64,000 nucleotides of DNA from Bacteroidales bacterium (lineage in GTDB: Bacteria; Bacteroidota; Bacteroidia; Bacteroidales; UBA932): positions 1 through 64,000 of the forward strand of contig JAFROJ010000050.1 of assembly GCA_017429765.1 (NCBI GenBank), read 5' to 3'. Numbering within the stretch: position 1 is the first letter of the stretch; each line of letters starts with the position of its first letter. Under the pieces are notes generated by a model. That model saw nothing but the letters and a program-made list of their open reading frames with translations. It was not told the DNA's origin and did not search any database. The position numbers and the translations under genes were made by a program. Shown here in pieces: positions 7,373 through 17,214 of the stretch.

Positions 7373-8554
7373 TCACAGATTCTTTGAATATTCCCTCTCC
7401 AGCAAAGGGAGCCTCTTCCCGTAGGTCAGCATTCGCCAGCCCCACTCCACCGGCCCGAAGTGGAACCATTTGAGCCACAACGCGCTGAAAGCGATCTGGA
7501 AGGCGTACACCCCAATGGCGACAGCCTCGGTGGCGAGCAGGCCCACCTTCCCTCCCAGGCCGAACCCGATCCCGTAGAAGATCAAGACACCGAAGAGAGA
7601 CTGGCTCAGGTAATTGGTGCAGGCCATGCGCCCGGGTTTGGTCAGGAGCAGCCATCCCTTTCCCTCGGGCTTCCGGTCAAACAGGAGGCAGAAGCCGGCG
7701 GCGTAGGCGAATCCCATCGGATAGACGCTCAAAAGGTAGAACACACTATGGGCGACCGGGCCGAGAGGCTCACCCGCCATCGAGCTCCAAGTGTAGGCGA
7801 CACTGACCGGGATCCCCAAGGCGAAACCGTAGAGTAACACTTTCTTTAACAATCCCTTCCAGGCCCCGAGGTCGGCGAATATCCTCTCCCTTCCGACGGC
7901 GTACCCGACCAGGAACAGGCCAAGGACCTTGAAGAAACGGTAGCTCGTCACGAATTCCCACATCCTCTCGACGGCGCCCTGATGGAGGAATTGGAGCATC
8001 CCCTTGTAACCGCTGATGTCCGCCAGCCAGGTCCCGAAATTCGCCTCGGTGATGCCGTAGAGGGCGCAGATCCTCCATTGCTCCGCCACCAGAGGGTCCG
8101 AAAGCCTGGTGCCGAGCAAGGCCTCGCAGATAACCGGGAGTACAAGGAACGCTCCTCCCCAAACCAGTATCTTCCGGGTCGGAAGCCGCTTGAACAGAGG
8201 GAGTAACATTCCCATCGCGGCGTAAAGCATGAGGATGTCTCCGCTCCAGAGGAAGAACAGATGGCAGAGACCAATCAGGAACAGGATAACCATTCTGCGG
8301 TAGAATGTCCTCGTCTTCTGCCCGGCGTTCTCAAGCTGGATGCTGAAGCCCATCCCGAACAACAGGGAGAAAAGGGTGTAGAACTTGCCATCCACCAGGA
8401 AGGTCTGGATGGCCCTGGTGACCTTATCCGTCACCGTCCAGCCCTCCGGATCGGAGAAAGTCCAGAGAGAAAACTCGGGGAAATTGGCCAGACATATTCC
8501 AAGTATCGCGAATCCCCGCAGGGCATCGAGAATCACGTGTCTTTTCTTTACCAT
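7373..8554 (-). CDS. DUF418 family polytopic membrane protein (YeiB-like)
   Basis: The 393-residue product begins with LDALRGFAILGI, a signature of the DUF418/YeiB and acyltransferase-3-like membrane families. It has about ten hydrophobic helices, and the DUF418 domain occupies the C-terminal half. Related proteins are suspected of acyl transfer to sugars at the membrane, but YeiB-type function is not established. It lies directly upstream of the carbonic anhydrase gene, with abutting stop and start codons. The start is the ATG at 8554. Confidence 0.85.
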   Translation of the reverse strand: MVKKRHVILDALRGFAILGICLANFPEFSLWTFSDPEGWTVTDKVTRAIQTFLVDGKFYTLFSLLFGMGFSIQLENAGQKTRTFYRRMVILFLIGLCHLFFLWSGDILMLYAAMGMLLPLFKRLPTRKILVWGGAFLVLPVICEALLGTRLSDPLVAEQWRICALYGITEANFGTWLADISGYKGMLQFLHQGAVERMWEFVTSYRFFKVLGLFLVGYAVGRERIFADLGAWKGLLKKVLLYGFALGIPVSVAYTWSSMAGEPLGPVAHSVFYLLSVYPMGFAYAAGFCLLFDRKPEGKGWLLLTKPGRMACTNYLSQSLFGVLIFYGIGFGLGGKVGLLATEAVAIGVYAFQIAFSALWLKWFHFGPVEWGWRMLTYGKRLPLLEREYSKNL

Positions 8555-8582
8555 AACGTCTGCGAATTTCGTGAATAATTGT

Positions 8583-8590
8583 TATTTTTG
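8583..8590 (+). promoter_or_regulatory. Candidate -7 box TATTTTTG for the sugar kinase gene
   Basis: The box lies 45 bases upstream of the ATG at 8636 in an AT-rich intergenic stretch. It fits TAnnTTTG exactly; the upstream element is not clear. Confidence 0.45.
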
Positions 8591-8635
8591 AAAGATTAAA
8601 AAGATTTAACAACCAAACACTAAAACAGAACTCAG

Positions 8636-9733
8636 ATGGAAGAGCTGAAAGCAATAGCCAATCGCTTCGCCGTCGAAGGCGTCGTGAAGGAAATAAACCC
8701 GCTGGGGAACGGACTGATCAATGACACCTACAAGGTGACCACCGAAGGGGACGCCCCGGACTATGTGCTCCAAAGGATCAACAACGCCATATTCACGGAC
8801 GTGGAGCTTCTCCAGAACAACATTGAGGCTGCCACAAGGCACATCCGTCGCAAGCTGGAGGAGGCCGGCGAGAAGGACATCGACCGCAAGGTCCTGAAAT
8901 TCATCCCATTGAAGGACAGCCCCAAGACCTACGTCGAGGTGGACGGCAAGTTCTGGAGAGTCTCTGTGTTCATCGACGGTGCCAAGACCTACGAGACCGT
9001 CAACCCTGAGTTCTCCGAATATGCCGGGGAGGCTTTCGGCCGTTTCGAGGCCATGCTAGCCGACATTCCCGACACCCTCGGGGAGACCATCCCCGACTTC
9101 CACAACATGGAGCTGAGGCTTCGCCAGCTGGTCGAGGCTGTCAGGGACGACAAGGCAGGCAGGCTGGCCGCCGACCCGGAGGACGGCGAGCTGCACAAGA
9201 TCCTGGAGGAACTCGACCTCCACGGGGTCGAGATGTGCAAGGCCGAGCGGCTCCACAGGGAGGGCCTGCTTCCCAAGAGGATCTGCCACTGCGACACCAA
9301 GGTCAACAACATGATGTTCGACGCCGACGGGAACGTGCTATGTGTCATCGACTTGGACACTCTGATGCCAAGTTATGTGTTCTCCGACTTCGGAGACTTC
9401 CTGCGCACCGCCGCCAACCCCGTGGCCGAGGACTCCCCCGAATGGGAGAAGGTCGATTTCGACATGGACATATTCAAGGCCTTCTCGAGGGGTTACATCA
9501 AGGGCACCAAGTCGTTCCTCACCCCCATCGAGAAGGAAAACCTCCCCTACGCCGCCTGCCTCTTCCCCTTCATGCAGGCTGTGCGCTTCTTCGCCGACTA
9601 CATCAACGGCGACACATATTACAAAATCAAATACCCTGAGCATAACCTTGTCCGCACCCGTAACCAGATGGCTCTCTTCCGCTCGGCGATGGCAAAGACC
9701 CCCGAGATGAAAGCCTGGCTCGACACTCTGTAG
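8636..9733 (+). CDS. APH-family sugar kinase, NahK-like
   Basis: This 365-residue protein belongs to the aminoglycoside phosphotransferase fold. The catalytic loop reads HCDTKVNNMM, and the metal-binding Asp follows in VIDLDTLMP. The overall form, with GNGLINDTY near the N-terminus and the HCDTKxNN loop, resembles N-acetylhexosamine 1-kinase (NahK) and its Bacteroidetes relatives, which phosphorylate HexNAc sugars at C1. Antibiotic resistance is unlikely. It is followed 20 bases later by the dipeptide epimerase, so it may share a transcript with that gene. The exact sugar is inferred only by similarity. Confidence 0.75.
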   Translation: MEELKAIANRFAVEGVVKEINPLGNGLINDTYKVTTEGDAPDYVLQRINNAIFTDVELLQNNIEAATRHIRRKLEEAGEKDIDRKVLKFIPLKDSPKTYVEVDGKFWRVSVFIDGAKTYETVNPEFSEYAGEAFGRFEAMLADIPDTLGETIPDFHNMELRLRQLVEAVRDDKAGRLAADPEDGELHKILEELDLHGVEMCKAERLHREGLLPKRICHCDTKVNNMMFDADGNVLCVIDLDTLMPSYVFSDFGDFLRTAANPVAEDSPEWEKVDFDMDIFKAFSRGYIKGTKSFLTPIEKENLPYAACLFPFMQAVRFFADYINGDTYYKIKYPEHNLVRTRNQMALFRSAMAKTPEMKAWLDTL

Positions 9734-9753
9734 GACACAAAAAACAATGAACA

Positions 9754-10944
9754 ATGGCGATCAAGCGTAGAGAATTCATCAGGACCTTCGGGGCTTCGCT
9801 GGCGGGAGCGGCTGTGGGTTCGGCTGTCTCGTTCGGCATCGAGGAGGCTAAGAAAAAAGCCCTCGGCAACTCGGTCCGGGCCTATCATGTCAACCCTTCC
9901 GGCCTAGCAAAGATGAAGCTGACCTTCGAGCCTTACGAGCTTCAGCTCAGGCACACCTTCACCGTGGCATCATATTCCAGGACCACGACCCCTGATGTGC
10001 AGGTGAAGATCGAATATGACGGTTTCACCGGCTACGGCGAGGCTTCAATGCCCCCTTACCTCGGGCAGACTGTGGAGAGTGTCACCAAATTCCTCTCCAA
10101 GGTCAACCTGGAGCAGTTCAAGGACCCGTTCCAGATCGACGACATCCTGACCTACGTGGACGGGATCAACGAGGGGGACGCCGCGGCGAAGGCCGCCGTG
10201 GACATCGCCCTCCATGACCTTGTGGGCAAGATGATGGGGCAGCCCTGGTACAGGATATGGGGACTCGACCCGGCCAAGGCCCCTGACACCACGTTCACCA
10301 TCGGGATCGACACCGCCGACGTCGTGCGGGAGAAGACCAAGGAGTGCGCCGACCAGTTCAACATCCTGAAGGTCAAGGTCGGTCTGGACAACGACAAGGA
10401 GATGATAGAGACGATAAGGGAGATCACTGACCTTCCTATCGCCGTTGACGCCAACCAGGGGTGGAAAGACAAGCACAAGGCCCTGGAGATGATCCAATGG
10501 CTCGCCGAGCGCGGGGTCGTGATGGTCGAGCAGCCCATGCCCAAGGAGATGCTGGACGAGAACGCCTGGATCACCGAGAACAGTCCCCTGCCGACCTTCG
10601 CCGACGAGGCCATCCAAAGGCTCGCCGACATCCCTTCGATCAAGGGCGCCTACACCGGCATCAACATCAAGCTGATGAAGTGCACGGGGATGCGCGAGGC
10701 CTGGAAGATGGCCAACTACGCCCATGCGGAGGGCATGAGGGTAATGGTCGGCTGCATGACCGAGACTTCCTGCGCCGTGTCCGCCGCGGCCCAGCTTTCA
10801 CCCGTGGTCGATTTCGCGGACCTTGACGGCAACCTGCTGATCAGCAACGACCGTTTCGAGGGTATGATCGTCAAGAACGGGAAGATCACCCTTACTGACC
10901 GCCCCGGAATCGGTGTTGTCCCCCTTAATTCCGTGGTGTTATGA
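9754..10944 (+). CDS. Dipeptide epimerase (enolase superfamily) with Tat-type leader
   Basis: The 396-residue product is of the L-Ala-D/L-Glu epimerase group, which epimerises dipeptides released from murein stem peptides. The catalytic lysines are K206 and K208 (LKVKVG) and K306; the metal ligands are D232 (VDANQ), E259 (VEQP) and D284 (ADEA). The DLDG motif near the C-terminus, which binds the dipeptide amino group, is present. The N-terminus (KRREFIRTFGAS) is a twin-arginine leader followed by an Ala/Gly-rich stretch, pointing to export of the folded enzyme, whereas classical YcjG and YkfB are cytoplasmic. It overlaps the transglutaminase-like gene by four bases (ATGA). Confidence 0.88.
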   Translation: MAIKRREFIRTFGASLAGAAVGSAVSFGIEEAKKKALGNSVRAYHVNPSGLAKMKLTFEPYELQLRHTFTVASYSRTTTPDVQVKIEYDGFTGYGEASMPPYLGQTVESVTKFLSKVNLEQFKDPFQIDDILTYVDGINEGDAAAKAAVDIALHDLVGKMMGQPWYRIWGLDPAKAPDTTFTIGIDTADVVREKTKECADQFNILKVKVGLDNDKEMIETIREITDLPIAVDANQGWKDKHKALEMIQWLAERGVVMVEQPMPKEMLDENAWITENSPLPTFADEAIQRLADIPSIKGAYTGINIKLMKCTGMREAWKMANYAHAEGMRVMVGCMTETSCAVSAAAQLSPVVDFADLDGNLLISNDRFEGMIVKNGKITLTDRPGIGVVPLNSVVL

Positions 10945-12329
10945 AAATGAAAAAGAGCGAGATAATCCTGTGGGTGATGGTCGGCCTGGCTTTGGCCGCG
11001 AACATCTGGCTGCCTAAGCGCCTCGGTCAGAAATACTCCTGGGACAGGGACTTGAGCCAAAGGCTCGCGACTGACTTCTGCCGCACCAGGGAGGAGGTCA
11101 AGGACTACATCCGGAAATATGACCCCTACGTGACCGAGGAGCAGATCGACAAGTGGACCGAGACGGGAGAGTTGGAGAACATGGTGATCGGCAAGAGGAC
11201 GATGTACTTCCGCAACGCGGGTCCCAACCTGTTCAGGATAGTGCCGGAGATGAAGGCGAAGAAAGACTTGATCGAGCCTCCGGCGTCCGGGCTCGAAGGC
11301 CATCAAGCCATTGACGCCCAGACGATTCCGATCATCAAGGAAGAAGTGCTGTCACGTTTGGCCAGCGTAGGTACAGACGCTCCGGTTGAGACCTACATAG
11401 CCCTGCCGAAGAGGATGCGGGTGCGTTTCAGCCTGACGGTTCCCGTCAACACCCTCCGCCCCGGCAAGACCCTCCGCTGCTGGCTCCCCTATCCAAGATC
11501 CGATGTGGCCAGGCAGACCGACATCAAGTTCATCGAGGCCGGAGTGGACAGCGTGGCGTATTCCCCGGAGAACATAATATTCTCTGACCCCGGATGCGCC
11601 CACAGCAGCGTCTACATGGAAGCCAAGACCAACCGCTACAAGGACGTGACCTTCTACGAGGTGTTCGAGTACACCTCCAGCGGCGAGTGGCACCCCGTCG
11701 ACCCCGACCTCGTCAAGGAATATGACACCTCCACCGAGGAGTATAAGAAATACACCTCCGAGCGTGAGAAGCACGTGATCTTCACCGACAGGATCAAGGC
11801 TGTAGCCGACTCACTCACCGAAGGGATCGACAATCCCTGGCTCCAGGCCAAGGCCATCTACACCTGGATCGACGAGACCTTCCCCTGGGCCTCCGCCAGA
11901 GAGTACTCCACGATGGAGAATATTCCCGAATATGTCCTCACGACGGGCCACGGCGACTGCGGGATGAAGACCCTGTTGTTCATGACGTTATGCCGTTACA
12001 AGGGCATCCCCACAAGGTGGCAGAGCGGCCTCATGACGCATCCCGGAGAGAAGAACATGCACGACTGGGGAGAGATCTATTTCGAGGGTTACGGGTGGAT
12101 GCCTGTGGACCAGAGTTTCGGGATCACTCCTTACGGAGGCTACTTCTTCCTTGGCGGCATCGAGCCCTACCGCCTGGTGGTCAACAGCGACTACGGGCAG
12201 CCTTTCTCGCCTGAGAAAAAGTATCCCAGAAGCGAGACCGTCGATTTCCAGAGAGGAGAGGTCGAATGGGAGGGCGGCAACCTTTATTTCAACCAGTGGG
12301 ACTGGGATTTCCAGATAGAGTACCTGTAA
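10941..12329 (+). CDS. Transglutaminase-like domain protein, membrane-anchored or exported
   Basis: The 462-residue product has an N-terminal hydrophobic segment (about 7-23) and a C-terminal transglutaminase/protease-like core. The probable catalytic triad is C340 (HGDCGMK), H374 (NMHDWGE) and D390 (MPVDQSF). Proteins with this core often act as peptidases or amidases on peptides or cell-wall fragments. Its coupling to a dipeptide epimerase by an ATGA overlap suggests that both work on murein-derived peptides outside the cytoplasm; this is inference. The middle region (about 130-270) has no domain I recognise. Confidence 0.8.
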   Translation: MKMKKSEIILWVMVGLALAANIWLPKRLGQKYSWDRDLSQRLATDFCRTREEVKDYIRKYDPYVTEEQIDKWTETGELENMVIGKRTMYFRNAGPNLFRIVPEMKAKKDLIEPPASGLEGHQAIDAQTIPIIKEEVLSRLASVGTDAPVETYIALPKRMRVRFSLTVPVNTLRPGKTLRCWLPYPRSDVARQTDIKFIEAGVDSVAYSPENIIFSDPGCAHSSVYMEAKTNRYKDVTFYEVFEYTSSGEWHPVDPDLVKEYDTSTEEYKKYTSEREKHVIFTDRIKAVADSLTEGIDNPWLQAKAIYTWIDETFPWASAREYSTMENIPEYVLTTGHGDCGMKTLLFMTLCRYKGIPTRWQSGLMTHPGEKNMHDWGEIYFEGYGWMPVDQSFGITPYGGYFFLGGIEPYRLVVNSDYGQPFSPEKKYPRSETVDFQRGEVEWEGGNLYFNQWDWDFQIEYL

Positions 12330-12333
12330 CGAG

Positions 12334-13473
12334 ATGAGAAAAAAAGGAACCGCCTCGGCATGGATCTGCCTCGCCGTTGTGGCGGGACTGTTCACCTACA
12401 TGGGCATTGTGATGGGAGCGGCCAACATGCTCAACTCCATCATGCGGACTGCCCACGACCTGCTTCTCAACACCGTTTTCTACCTCATGGGCATCTGTGT
12501 GATCACCGGTGCCCTCGGCAAGCTGTTCGTCGAGTTCGGCGTGGTCGCCCTGATCGAGAAGGCGGTCAAACCCCTGATGAAGCCCCTGTTCAACCTGCCT
12601 GGAGTGGCCTCACTGGGAGCGGTCATGACTTTCCTGTCCGATAACCCGGCGATCATCACCCTGACAAAGGACAAAAGGTTCGCCAGCTATTTCAAGAAAT
12701 ACCAGTTCATCTCCCTGACCAATTTCGGCACAGCCTTCGGTATGGGTCTGATAGTCATCATATTCATGATCAGCCAGGGCTTTTTCATCGAGCCGCTCAT
12801 AGGCCTGTTAGGAGCCTTCACGGGATGTATCGTGACCACCAGGCTCATGCAGAGGTTCGTGATCAAAGCCTACCCCGCCTACAAGGAAGAGGAGGTTGTC
12901 AGCGACGAGGAGCTTGAGGCTTTGAACGCCGAGCCGGAGCATGTGGAGGAGAAAAGCGCCTTCCTGCGCACCCTCAACGCGCTTCTCGACGGCGGGAAGA
13001 ACGGGGTCGATGTCGGTCTTGCCATCATTCCGGGTGTGCTGATCATCTCCACCCTGGTCATGATGCTGACCTTCGGGGCCGACGCCTCCGGGGCCTACAC
13101 AGGAGCGGCCTACCAAGGCACCGAGTTGCTGCCCTGGCTTGCCAACAAGGTGGATTGGCTGTTCAAAGGGTTGTTCGGGTTCAACGATCCCCATCAGATA
13201 GCCTTCCCTATCACGGCCCTCGGCGCCGTGGGAGCGGCTCTAAGCCTTGTGCCCAACTTTCTCGCCCAGGGCTGGATCGACGGGAACGCCATCGCCGTGT
13301 TCACGGCCATCGGGATGTGCTGGAGCGGTTTCCTGAGCACCCACACCGCCATGCTCGACTCGCTCGGCTACCGCGAGCTGACAGGCAAAGCCATCCTGTC
13401 CCACACGATCGGCGGGCTTGTGGCGGCCATCACGGCGCACTGGCTCACAGCGCTTATCACTTTGATTATTTAA
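12334..13473 (+). CDS. Nucleoside-recognition (Gate) domain membrane protein, CD0519/CD1768-like
   Basis: This 379-residue integral membrane protein has about nine helices arranged as two Gate-type halves separated by an acidic, soluble linker (about 180-215). FLSDNPAIITLTKDKR in the first half resembles the CD0519/CD1768 family. These proteins are thought to be transporters, but substrates are not established. It starts four bases after the transglutaminase-like gene and ends 11 bases before FTCD, so it lies within the histidine-degradation transcript and could import histidine, urocanate or a peptide. That substrate is inferred from position only. Confidence 0.75.
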   Translation: MRKKGTASAWICLAVVAGLFTYMGIVMGAANMLNSIMRTAHDLLLNTVFYLMGICVITGALGKLFVEFGVVALIEKAVKPLMKPLFNLPGVASLGAVMTFLSDNPAIITLTKDKRFASYFKKYQFISLTNFGTAFGMGLIVIIFMISQGFFIEPLIGLLGAFTGCIVTTRLMQRFVIKAYPAYKEEEVVSDEELEALNAEPEHVEEKSAFLRTLNALLDGGKNGVDVGLAIIPGVLIISTLVMMLTFGADASGAYTGAAYQGTELLPWLANKVDWLFKGLFGFNDPHQIAFPITALGAVGAALSLVPNFLAQGWIDGNAIAVFTAIGMCWSGFLSTHTAMLDSLGYRELTGKAILSHTIGGLVAAITAHWLTALITLII

Positions 13474-13484
13474 ATGTTAGCATA

Positions 13485-15194
13485 ATGAGACAAATCATTG
13501 AATGTGTACCCAATTTCAGCGAGGGGCGTGACAAGGGCGTGATCGACCAGATTGTCAAAGCCATCGCTTCTGTCGAAGGGGTGAAGGTTCTCGACGTCGA
13601 TCCCGGCGAGGCGACGAACAGGACTGTCGTGACCTTCGTGGGGTCTCCCGAGGCTGTGCTTGAGGGGGCTTTCCAGAGCGTAAAGAAGGCCGGTGACGTG
13701 ATTGACATGAGAAAACACCACGGCGCCCATCCCCGCTCGGGGGCCTGCGACGTGCTGCCTCTCGTCCCGGTCTCCGGGATCACCCTTGAGGAGTGTGCCA
13801 CTCTCGCGAGGGGGCTGGCTGAGAGGATATTCACGGAGCTTGGAGTGCCTTGCTATTGCTACGAGGCGGCAGCGTTCAAGCCTGAGAGAAAGAACCTGGC
13901 GGTCTGCCGGACCGGGGAGTATGAGGCCCTCCCAGAGAAGATCGCCGACCCCGCCCGCAGGCCGGACTTCAGTCCCTCGGAATACAACGACACGGTCGCG
14001 AGATGCGGCGCCATCAACGTCGGGGCGAGAAATTTCCTGGTGGCGGTCAACTACAACCTCAACACAACGTCCACCCGCAGGGCCATGGCCATCGCATTCG
14101 ATGTCAGGGAGAAAGGGCGCAAGAAACGCGAGGGAGGCAGCTTGACCGGGAAGGTGCTGAAGGATAAGAACGGTAACGACATCTGGGAGCCCGGCACCCT
14201 CATGGGCTGCAAGGCGATCGGCTGGTACATCGATGAATACGGGATAGCCCAAGTCTCGATGAATATCACGGACATAGTCGCCACTCCCCTTCATGTGGCC
14301 TACGAGGAGGTCTCCAGGGCCGCGGCTGCCAGAGGATTGAGGGTCACCGGAGCCGAGATAGTGGGGCTTGTCCCGAAAAGCGTGCTGACCGACGCCGGCA
14401 AGTTCTACCTTGAGAGGCAACAAAGGTCCCTGGGAATATCCGAGGAAGAGATAATGAAAATAGCGGTCAAGTCCATGAGCCTGGACGATCTCCGCCCCTT
14501 CAACCCGAGGGAAAAGGTCATCGAGTTTCTGATGGAAGATCCTGAGGCACAGGCTGTTAAAGAGAGGCTTATCCGGATGAGCCTCAAGGGGTTCGCCGCC
14601 GAGACAGCCTCCGAGTCGCCCGCCCCCGGCGGAGGCTCGATCTCCGCTTACATGGGCGCCCTCGGCGCGGCCCTCGGCACCATGGTGGCCAACCTGTCCG
14701 CCCATAAGAGAGGATGGGACGACCGCTGGAAAGAGTTCTCCGATTGGGCCGAGAAAGGACAGGCGATAATGAATGAGCTGGTCGGGCTTGTGGACGAGGA
14801 CACGGCCGCCTTCGACAAGATCATGGCCGCTTTCTCGCTCCCTAAGGGCAACGACGAGGAGAAGGCCGCGAGGGCGGCGGCCATCGAGGACGCGACACTT
14901 TGCGCCTCCCTGGTCCCCCTCAGAACGATGAAAGCCTCATTCAAGGTCTTCGAGCTGGCTAAAGCCATGGCCTCCGACGGCAACCCGAACTCGGTCTCTG
15001 ACGCCGGCGTGGGAGCCTTGGCGGCCAGAAGCGCCGTCCTGGGTGCCTGCCTGAATGTGAAGATCAACGCGGTCGGCCTGAAAGACAAGGCCAAGGCCGC
15101 CGGACTTATCGCCGAGGCTGAGGATCTCGCCGCCAAGGCCGAGACTGAGGAGAGGATTGTCATGGAAATCGTCAACAGCAAGATCAATGAATAG
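13485..15194 (+). CDS. ftcD: Bifunctional glutamate formimidoyltransferase / formimidoyl-THF cyclodeaminase
   Basis: The 569-residue enzyme carries out the last steps of histidine degradation. It moves the formimino group from formiminoglutamate to tetrahydrofolate, releasing glutamate, then deaminates the product to methenyl-THF and ammonia. The N-terminal transferase part begins IIECVPNFSEGRD and spans about 1-330; the cyclodeaminase domain, with SPAPGGGSISAYMGALGAAL, spans about 365-560. Fusion of both activities is usual in Bacteroidetes and animals. I chose the ATG at 13485, because the longer upstream frame overlaps the preceding gene out of frame. Its stop overlaps the start of hutU by eight bases. 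Confidence 0.95.
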   Translation: MRQIIECVPNFSEGRDKGVIDQIVKAIASVEGVKVLDVDPGEATNRTVVTFVGSPEAVLEGAFQSVKKAGDVIDMRKHHGAHPRSGACDVLPLVPVSGITLEECATLARGLAERIFTELGVPCYCYEAAAFKPERKNLAVCRTGEYEALPEKIADPARRPDFSPSEYNDTVARCGAINVGARNFLVAVNYNLNTTSTRRAMAIAFDVREKGRKKREGGSLTGKVLKDKNGNDIWEPGTLMGCKAIGWYIDEYGIAQVSMNITDIVATPLHVAYEEVSRAAAARGLRVTGAEIVGLVPKSVLTDAGKFYLERQQRSLGISEEEIMKIAVKSMSLDDLRPFNPREKVIEFLMEDPEAQAVKERLIRMSLKGFAAETASESPAPGGGSISAYMGALGAALGTMVANLSAHKRGWDDRWKEFSDWAEKGQAIMNELVGLVDEDTAAFDKIMAAFSLPKGNDEEKAARAAAIEDATLCASLVPLRTMKASFKVFELAKAMASDGNPNSVSDAGVGALAARSAVLGACLNVKINAVGLKDKAKAAGLIAEAEDLAAKAETEERIVMEIVNSKINE

Positions 15195-17214
15195 CTTTCA
15201 AGAGGAGATACTGGCCGGAATCCCGCTGGACAAGCTGCCCGAGCCGAAAGAATACGACAAGAAAGTTAACCACGCTCCCAAGCGCAAGGACATCCTTTCA
15301 AAGGAGGAGAAGATCCTTGCCCTGAGGAACGCCCTAAGATATTTCCCGGAGAAGTTCCACTCCACTCTCGCCCCTGAGTTCGCGAGGGAGCTCAAGGACT
15401 ACGGGAGGATCTACATGTACCGTTTCCGCCCGTCATACGACATCTACGCCAGGCCCATCGACGAGTACCCGGCGAAGTCCCGTCAGGCCGCCGCGATCAT
15501 GGCGATGATCCAGAACAATCTTGATCCGAGAGTGGCCCAACACCCCCACGAGCTCATCATCTACGGGGGCAACGGGGCCATATTCCAGAACTGGGCCCAG
15601 TACCGGCTGGTCATGAGGTACCTGGCGACCATGACAGACGAGCAGACTCTCGCGATGTACTCCGGACACCCGCTGGGGCTCTTCCCGAGCCATAAGGACG
15701 CCCCGAGGGTGGTGGTGACCAACGGGATGGTGATCCCCAACTATTCCAGCCAGGACCATTGGGAGAGATTCAACGCCATGGGGGTCTCGCAATATGGCCA
15801 GATGACCGCCGGCTCTTACATGTACATCGGCCCGCAGGGCATTGTCCACGGAACCACGATCACCGTCATGAACGCCGCGAGGAAACAACTGAAAGCCAGA
15901 GGGATACCCGCCACTAACGAGAACATCAAAGGACTCCTGTTCGTGACCGCCGGCCTCGGTGGCATGTCAGGGGCCCAGCCCAAGGCGGGGAACATCGCGG
16001 GAGTCGTGAGTGTCACCGCCGAGATCAACCCGCTCGCCGCCCGCAAGAGGTTCGACCAGGGTTGGGTGGATGAGTTGCATGAGGATCTCGACGAGCTTAT
16101 CCCCAGGGTGAGGGCGGCCGTCTCGGCTAAAGAGACAGTCTCTCTCGCCTATGTCGGCAATGTGGTGGATCTTTGGGAGAGGCTGGCGGAGGAAGGGATC
16201 CGTGTGGATCTCGGCTCGGACCAGACATCTCTCCACAACCCTTGGGCCGGAGGGTATTATCCTGTCGGCCTGACCCTAGAGGAGTCCAAGAGGATGATGG
16301 CCGAGGAGCCCGAAAGGTTCAAGGAGGCTGTCCGGGCCTCGCTTCGCCGTCAGGTCGAGGCCATCAACAAGCTCTGCGAGGGCGGGATGTATTTCTTCGA
16401 CTACGGCAACGCCTTCCTGCTTGAGTCCTCAAGGGCCGGGGCGGATATTCTCAAGCCGGACGGCTCTTTCCGCTACCCTTCGTACGTCCAGGACATCATG
16501 GGTCCCATGTATTTCGACTATGGTTTCGGCCCCTTCCGCTGGGTTTGCATGAGCGAGAGGCCCGAGGATCTGGCCAAATCCGACGAGATTGCTGTGAAAG
16601 TCCTCTCCGAGGAGGCTCTCTCAGCCCCGGAGGACATCCGAGGCCAGCTTCAGGACAATATCCGCTGGATCGAGGAGGCCGGGAGGAACAACCTGGTCGT
16701 CGGTTCCCAGGCCAGGATCCTTTACGCCGACTGCGAGGGCAGGACAAAGATCGCCTTGGCGTTCAACGATGCCATCGCGAAGGGCGAGATCAGCGCCCCG
16801 ATAACCCTCGGGCGCGACCACCACGACGTGTCCGGCACAGACTCCCCCTTCAGGGAGACTTCCAACATCTACGACGGCTCCCGCTTCACAGCCGACATGG
16901 CGATCCAGAACGTGATAGGCGACTCGTTCAGGGGAGCCACATGGGTCTCGATCCACAACGGTGGCGGAGTGGGCTGGGGAGAGGTGATCAACGGTGGCTT
17001 CGGGATGGTCATAGACGGTTCCGAGGACTCCGCGAGGCACATCCGCCAGATGCTCTTCTGGGACGTCAACAACGGCATCGCCCGCCGCTCATGGGCGAGA
17101 AACGAGGGTGCCAGGCAGGCTATCCTCAGGGAAATGGGCCGAACCCCGGGCCTTGAAGTCACGATTCCGAACTTAACAGATGACTCATTGATCAATCTAT
17201 TAATAGAAGAATAA
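15187..17214 (+). CDS. hutU: Urocanate hydratase
   Basis: The 675-residue enzyme converts urocanate to imidazolonepropionate using bound NAD+. Family motifs are visible as ELIIYGGNGAIFQNWAQYRL near residue 120, MSGAQPKA in the middle, and IHNGGGVGWGEVINGG near residue 590. It is about 110 residues longer than the Pseudomonas enzyme, matching the long form found in Bacteroidetes and some Firmicutes. The start is ATG at 15187 within the 3' end of ftcD. Its stop shares one base with the start of hutH, so translation of the cluster is probably coupled. Confidence 0.95.
   Translation: MNSFQEEILAGIPLDKLPEPKEYDKKVNHAPKRKDILSKEEKILALRNALRYFPEKFHSTLAPEFARELKDYGRIYMYRFRPSYDIYARPIDEYPAKSRQAAAIMAMIQNNLDPRVAQHPHELIIYGGNGAIFQNWAQYRLVMRYLATMTDEQTLAMYSGHPLGLFPSHKDAPRVVVTNGMVIPNYSSQDHWERFNAMGVSQYGQMTAGSYMYIGPQGIVHGTTITVMNAARKQLKARGIPATNENIKGLLFVTAGLGGMSGAQPKAGNIAGVVSVTAEINPLAARKRFDQGWVDELHEDLDELIPRVRAAVSAKETVSLAYVGNVVDLWERLAEEGIRVDLGSDQTSLHNPWAGGYYPVGLTLEESKRMMAEEPERFKEAVRASLRRQVEAINKLCEGGMYFFDYGNAFLLESSRAGADILKPDGSFRYPSYVQDIMGPMYFDYGFGPFRWVCMSERPEDLAKSDEIAVKVLSEEALSAPEDIRGQLQDNIRWIEEAGRNNLVVGSQARILYADCEGRTKIALAFNDAIAKGEISAPITLGRDHHDVSGTDSPFRETSNIYDGSRFTADMAIQNVIGDSFRGATWVSIHNGGGVGWGEVINGGFGMVIDGSEDSARHIRQMLFWDVNNGIARRSWARNEGARQAILREMGRTPGLEVTIPNLTDDSLINLLIEE

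Noticed and set aside
8636..9733. Aminoglycoside resistance kinase
   Set aside because: The fold is shared, but the HCDTKVNN loop and overall sequence fit NahK-like HexNAc kinases better, and nothing nearby suggests a resistance element.
13470..14705. Minus-strand open frame of 411 codons
   Set aside because: It is antisense to ftcD, which is strongly supported by family motifs and by its operon position.
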